A stretch of 64,000 bases of DNA from Fistularia commersonii. Lineage: Eukaryota; Chordata; Actinopteri; Syngnathiformes; Fistulariidae. The translations under genes were made by a program, and so were the position numbers. Each line of letters opens with the position of its first letter. Within the stretch, counting starts at the first letter, position 1. Below are positions 58,950 through 64,000 of this stretch, piece by piece. The stretch lies in contig JBBMNZ010000001.1 of NCBI GenBank assembly GCA_037954325.1, positions 8,838,874 to 8,902,873 on the forward strand, given 5' to 3'. The notes beneath the pieces are model-generated. The model did not search any database. It was not told the DNA's origin and saw nothing but the letters and a program-made list of their open reading frames with translations.

Positions 58950-61893
58950 CTTCTTCTTCTTCTTCGTCTTCTTCTTTCGGCTTTTACCTCCAGGGGTTGC
59001 CACAGCGAGTCAACTTTCTCCATCTAACCCTATTCTCTGTATCCTCCTCTCTCACACCAACTGCCTTCATATCCTCTCTCACTACGTCCATAAATCTTCT
59101 CTTTGGTCTTCCTCGAGACCTCTTGCCTGGCAGCTCCAATTCCAGCATCCATCTACCAATATATTCTCTATTCCTCCTTTGTACATGACTGAACCATCTC
59201 AGTCTGGCTTCTTTGACCTTCTCTCCAAAACATCTAATATGAGCTATTCCTCTAATAGACTAATTCCTGATCCTATTCATCCTGGTCACTCCCAAAGAGA
59301 ACCTCAACATCTTCATCTCTGCAACCTCTAGTTCTGCCTCCTGTCTTTTCGTCATTGTAACAGCTTCTAGGCATACAGCTTCACTGGTCTCACCACTGTC
59401 TTGTACACCTTTCCTTTTATTCTGGTCGATAGTCTTCTATCACATAGTACCCCTGACACTTTTCTTTACCCATTCCAACCTGCTTGGACCCGTCTCTTCA
59501 CCTCTTTTCCACACTCTCCGTTGCTCTGGACTGTTGACCCTAAGTACCTGAACTCCTCCAGCTTCTAGATCTCCACTCCCTGTAGCCTCACTGTTCCACC
59601 CAAGTTCCTCTCATTCACACACATATACACTGTCTTGCTGTGACCAACTTTCATTCCTCTCCTTTACAGAGCATACCTCCACCTCTCTAGATTTTCCTCT
59701 ACCTGTTTTCTGCTCTCACTACAGATCACAATGTCATCTGCAAACATCATTGTCCATGGAGATTCCTTTCTAACCTTATCTGTCAGCCTGCCCATCACCA
59801 TTGCGAGCAAGAAGGGGCTCAGAGCTGATCCCTGATGGGGTCCCACCTCCACCTTGAACTTCTCTGTCACCCCTACAGAACACCGTACCACTGTCTCACA
59901 GCAAGAATACATGTCCTGCACCAGTTTAACATAATTCTCTGCCACTCCAGACTTCCTCATACAATACCAGAGCTCCTCTCTTGGCACCCTGTCATATGCT
60001 TTTTCTAGGTCTACAAAAACACAATGCAGCTCTCTCTGGCCTTTTCTGCACTTCTCTATATAGCATTCTCAATGCAAATACTGCAGCTGTAGTACTCTTT
60101 CTAGGCATGGAGCCATGCTGCTGTTCACAAATGCTGACTTCTGCTCTCAGTCTAGTTTCCACTACTCTTTCCCATAACTTCATTGTATGGCTCATCAACT
60201 TAATCCCGCTATAGATGCCGCAATTCTGCACATCCCCTTTATTCTAAAAAAATAGGCACCATCACACTTTGTCTCAGGTATCTTCTCACTCTCTAAGATC
60301 CTGTTGAATAATACCTGTATAGTCAGAAATTCTACCGCTGCCTCTCCTACACCCTTCCACACCTCCACAGGTATATTTTCAGGACCAACTACCTCTCACC
60401 TCTTCATCCACTTCATTGCCTTCCTCACTTCACTCTTACTAATTTCTGCTACTCTGTGGTCTGCAATAGTCACCTCTTCTAGCCTTGCCTCTCTTTCATT
60501 TCCCCCATTCATCAGCTCTTCAAAGTACTCTTTCCATCTTCCCATTACTCTTCTAGCATCTGTCAATACATTTCCCTCTCTATCCTTAATCACCCAGACT
60601 TGTTGCACATCCTTTCCATCATTATCTCTCTGTTTCGCCAACCTGTATAGATCATTCTCACCCTCCTTACTATCCAACCGAGCATACAAGTCATCGTACA
60701 CCCTGTGTTTTGCCTTTGCTACCTCTATCTTTACCTTACGTTGTATGGCCCTGTACTCCTGTCTGTTCTCTTCAGTCCTATTAGTATCCCACTTCTCTGT
60801 ATGTGCTCCTGCACTTCCTCATTCCACCACCAAGTCTCCTTATCTACTTTCCTTCCAGATGACACACCAAGTACTCTTCTACCTGTATCCCTGATAACAG
60901 TAGCTGTTGTTGCCCAATCATCTGGAGCCTCACCCTGACCACCCAGACCCTTTCACAACTCCTCCCTGAAAACCATGCGACACTCCTCCATTTCAGCTTC
61001 CACCACTTTGTCCTCTGCGCTGCCTTTGTCCTCTTCATTTTCCTTGTCACCAGAGTCATCCTACAAACCACCATCCTATGCTGTCTGGCTACACTCTCAC
61101 CTACAACTACTTTGCAGTCACTGATCTCTCTCAGGTTACCTCATCTATACAAGATGTAGTGTACCTGCGTGCTCCTACCTCCGCTCTTATAAGTTACCTT
61201 ATGCTCCTGTTTTTTTCTGGAAAAAGGTGGTCACTACAGCCATTTCCATCATTTTTGCAAAATCTACCACCATCTGTCCCTCAGCATTCCTATCCTGTAT
61301 ACCAAATCTGCCCATCACTTCTCCAACCCTTCTATTATCTTCACCAACTTGACCATTGAAGTCTGCACCAATTACCACTCTCTCTTCTGGGAATATTCTG
61401 CATCACTTCATCTAACTCATTCCAGAACTTCTCAATCTCTTCAAATTCACATCCCACATGCGCGGCATAGCCACTAACAACATTGAGCATCACACCTTCA
61501 ATTTCCAATTTCAGACTCATAAGTCTATCTGATATTATTTGTCGACCAACTCTCTACCTTTTCCTGTCATAGTCCCAATATTCAAAGTCCCTACTCTCAG
61601 TCCCGGGCTCTTTCCTTTCTTCCTCTCTCTCTGCTTCCCAACACGCACTCCTCCTCTTCTTCTTGTTCTTGTTCTTCGACCCACAGTAGCCCAATTTCCA
61701 CTAGTACCCTGTAGGTCATCAGTACCAATGGCGGTCGTTGTTAACCCGGTCCACGACAGATCCGGTATGATATGGTTATGGTTGACTCGCATGTTTGGCT
61801 TTGGCAAAAGTTTTACGCCGGATGCCCTCTCTGACGCAACCCTCCTAGGCAGGCTTGGGGAGACACGGGCCAGTGCATCCCTGAGGCTGCATT
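58950..61893 (-). mobile_element. RTE-clade LINE, copy L (both ends present, 20-bp target duplication)
   Basis: 2944 bp flanked by GACAAGAGTTACCTCTCAAC (58930-58949) and GACAAGCATTACCTCTCAAC (61894-61913), identical at 18 of 20 positions. The minus-strand 5' end at 61893 starts AATGCAGCCTCAGGG directly at the duplication, fixing the true 5' end of the family. The 3' end is a GAA-rich tail (complement of CTTCTTCTTCTTCGTC). Leader ORF at 61915-61535, endonuclease, linker (60701-60396), RT start and VPREELWYCMRKSGVAENY-type palm with MMFADDIVIC (59987-59664) follow. Deletions remove the leader TAAATG site and the QETRWKG part of the endonuclease. Other stops occur. Not active. Confidence 0.93.
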
Positions 61894-61913
61894 GACAAGC
61901 ATTACCTCTCAAC

Positions 61914-62109
61914 ATTTATCAAAATAAAATTGGGAAAAAAATAAAACAGGTCTATGTTTCATTTCTTTTTGAAGGAGTAGTTCAAACTTAAGAAGCCTTA
62001 TCTCACAGAGATGAAGGGGCTGGTTAGTACAACAATATTATTTAAAGAAATGTAACAAGTGGCATTTACTTACCATACTGACAGATTACATAAAAAAAAG
62101 TTTTGTGAC
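61914..62109. other. no gene recognised
   Basis: Short AT-rich spacer. Confidence 0.4.
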
Positions 62110-63200
62110 TACTTAAATGAATTCTGAAACCGTTATTATATACCAACCTGTTGTTTTTCTTAACTTCAGCAATATCCATGATAAAGTTGCATAAAAAAAA
62201 TCATGATTACAACTTGCTTCAAATAAATGAACAGAGCTCAAAATCTGAAAACTATCAAAGGCCTTGTCTTTATCTAACGTGATTACACCAGCCCTCAAAG
62301 TGTCACATAGATCAAGAACATCCCTCATTAGAAATATGTTGTCCATCATAGTCCTGTCCACGACACAATAGGTTTGATCTTTGTATACAATGTTACCAAG
62401 ACAATGCTTCAGCCTATTGGAAAGTGCACTGGACAGGACTTTGTAATCCACACAGAGGAGGGACACAGCCTCCTGTTCTCCAACAAGGGCAGGTCTCCTG
62501 TCTTTGGAATCATAGCTCTATGGCACGTGCTCAGCAGGGAGCTGGTCGGGCTGCACTCCACCAGCACTGCATGAAGGTCATGGCCAATACTGTCCCAAAA
62601 GTGTTTAAAAAGTCCATGGGGAGCCCATCTGGTCCTGGAGTCTGGCCCAGGGGCATCTGGTTTACAGCTGTGGTAAGCTCCTCAATGGACAGGTCCTGGT
62701 CCAGAGTCTCTCTCCTCCATGCTGAGTTGAGGAAGGTCCTTCAGGAGGTCCTTACAGCTTCCACAGTTGCAGTCCACTCTCCCAAAGACATCTGTGTAGA
62801 AGCCGAGTGCATGAGCCCTCATTTCTGCTGGGTCAGTGGTCGTTCTGTCTCCAGGTAGCCTCAAGCAGAGCATCAGTTTTTGTTGCACATTAGATCTTTC
62901 TAGGGTTAAAAAGAATGAGCTTGGTGAATCCAAAATCTTAAGGGGGGGACCCAGGACCTGATCAGAGCTCCCTTCACCCTTTCCTGGAGAGGTGTATGGA
63001 GTTCAAGTCTCCTTTCCTGCAACAAGACCTCAGCAGAAGCGCCTGTGCCTCCACCCAGCCCTTCCTCAATTTCGATTTTCAGATTCAAGATTCCTGATTA
63101 CCTCTTTTGTCTTGGTCAGTGACACGTGCACTGCTTACAGAACACCTAGCAATCAGCTGATGGATGAGCGCATCTGACCTCAGGAAGGCAACCACTGCTC
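62110..63200 (-). mobile_element. Tx1/L1-type LINE, middle fragment
   Basis: On the minus strand, 63088-62906 (EIEEGLGGGTGASAEVLLQE) and 62933-62682 (SPSSFFLTLERSN, then LRLPGDRTTTDPAEMRAHA) give the region before the polymerase. 62466-62113 gives its start: SLLCVDYKVLSSALSNRLKH, then DQTYCVVDRTM and GVITLDKDKAFDSF, which carries the first catalytic Asp. The YADD part is missing. Frames are broken between pieces. The upstream limit, near 63200, is approximate. Confidence 0.75.
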
Positions 63201-64000
63201 AGTTCATTTCGTACATCTCGTGTTCCACTGTAGTCGCAGCACAGTATACCCTCCTTGGACACTGTGCTGTCAGGAGGCATAATCGGTACTCCATGCGGGA
63301 GAGACGGGGGGGGGGGCATAGATGGGAAAAAACAGACAGAAATAAAATAAATAAACAAAAGTACATATACAGGAAAAGGTTAGTAGAGAAAATGGCCCAA
63401 ATGGCCCAAAAAGTCACTTTCAATCTCTGCTTCTCTCTCTCATACCCACACGAGAAGAAGAAGCAGAATTGTATATTCATTTAAAAATAAAATTTCTAGC
63501 TGCTTTTACCCAAACAGGAATAATAACACATGTGTCACATTCTTTGCATTCCAAGAAATTTCTCCAGTACATCTACAATAATTGTGGCAACTAGATCTGG
63601 ACTCGCTGTAAGTTCTTCAACAATCATCACAAGTGAACCGACTTAAGGGTTAACTATCCATTTACTTTTTATTACATAGTTCAAGCAGAATCAGCTGGGT
63701 TTAAGCTCTTTTCTATTACATCTTAGCACCTCATCAATGTGGGGGGGATCATCAATGTTGAACAACAATGTTGTTCTAGATTCCACATTAAACACAGAAA
63801 CGACTCAACTGCTCAGTTTTTTGGGTTTTTGTCATATACAAAGCAACAGAAGAGACCAAGAAAATGCTGCAGGCAGCAAGTTGCATCGGCAGTCATGCTT
63901 ATAATGTTCTTGCTTGGAGTATTCCTTGGAGTTAGGTTGTATTGTGGTCTGATTTTGTCTGCACATCCTACTACAAAACTCAGCATTGAATGTGTTTTCT
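63201..64000. other. no gene recognised; short G-run
   Basis: A run of about ten G residues near 63306-63315. Otherwise intron-like DNA to the window edge. Confidence 0.4.

Overview
This window looks like a piece of teleost fish nuclear genome: AT-rich, intron-like DNA full of fossil transposons of typical ray-finned fish types. These are RTE-clade, L2/Rex1-type and Tx1-type LINEs, Tc1 transposons, hAT MITEs, tRNA-like SINEs, a Penelope-like element, Ty3/gypsy remains and long microsatellites. I see no bacterial, organellar or viral genome organisation, no intact rRNA or tRNA gene and no CRISPR array.

The only host gene part I recognise is one exon on the + strand at 57823-58035. It encodes a piece of the extracellular cholinesterase-like domain of a neuroligin, best matching neuroligin-1 because it contains the nine-residue splice-site-B insert NRWSNSTKG. 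I see no other exon of that gene, so most of the window is probably intron on both sides of it. Nearly all other open reading frames are broken transposon proteins or their antisense shadows.

Layout: 1-5.1 kb holds two minus-strand RTE copies around a solo LTR. 5.9-8.1 kb is a second LINE family (called LINE-2f here) split by a Tc1 element. 10-13 kb holds RTE fragments, an L2-type reverse transcriptase fragment and TA repeats. 14.0-18.3 kb is a nested stack: a minus-strand LINE carrying a solo LTR, an L2-type LINE and a Tc1. 19.6-20.8 kb is a Penelope-like relic split by a hAT MITE. 21.3-25.1 kb is an RTE composite inside an L2-type endonuclease region, itself hit by another solo LTR. 25.7-28.9 kb is a nearly complete RTE with an 18-bp target duplication. 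29.6-31.6 kb is another RTE ending at a GATG repeat, and a hAT MITE with a perfect 8-bp duplication follows at 31.8-32.4 kb. 35-38.4 kb has LINEs in quasi-palindromic order. 38.5-46.5 kb has SINEs, a hAT transposase relic, a Ty3/gypsy pol relic, an L2 tail and another RTE. 48.5-50.5 kb is LINE-2f split by a different Tc1 family. 52.2-54.1 kb is an RTE cut off at a CTAT/CTGT repeat. 54-56.8 kb has small DNA elements, SINEs and a LINE-2f relic. The neuroligin exon follows, then a 2.9-kb RTE with a 20-bp target duplication (58950-61893) and a Tx1-type LINE fragment.

There is no operon or functional cassette, and I found no convincing new biological system. The items most worth checking are the neuroligin site-B exon with a GC in place of a GT at the internal donor, the UAA-AUG stop/start arrangement in the RTE leader, two solo-LTR families with target duplications, and the multi-layer nests that give relative insertion ages. 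Clade names for transposons come from recognised protein motifs, not from a database search.
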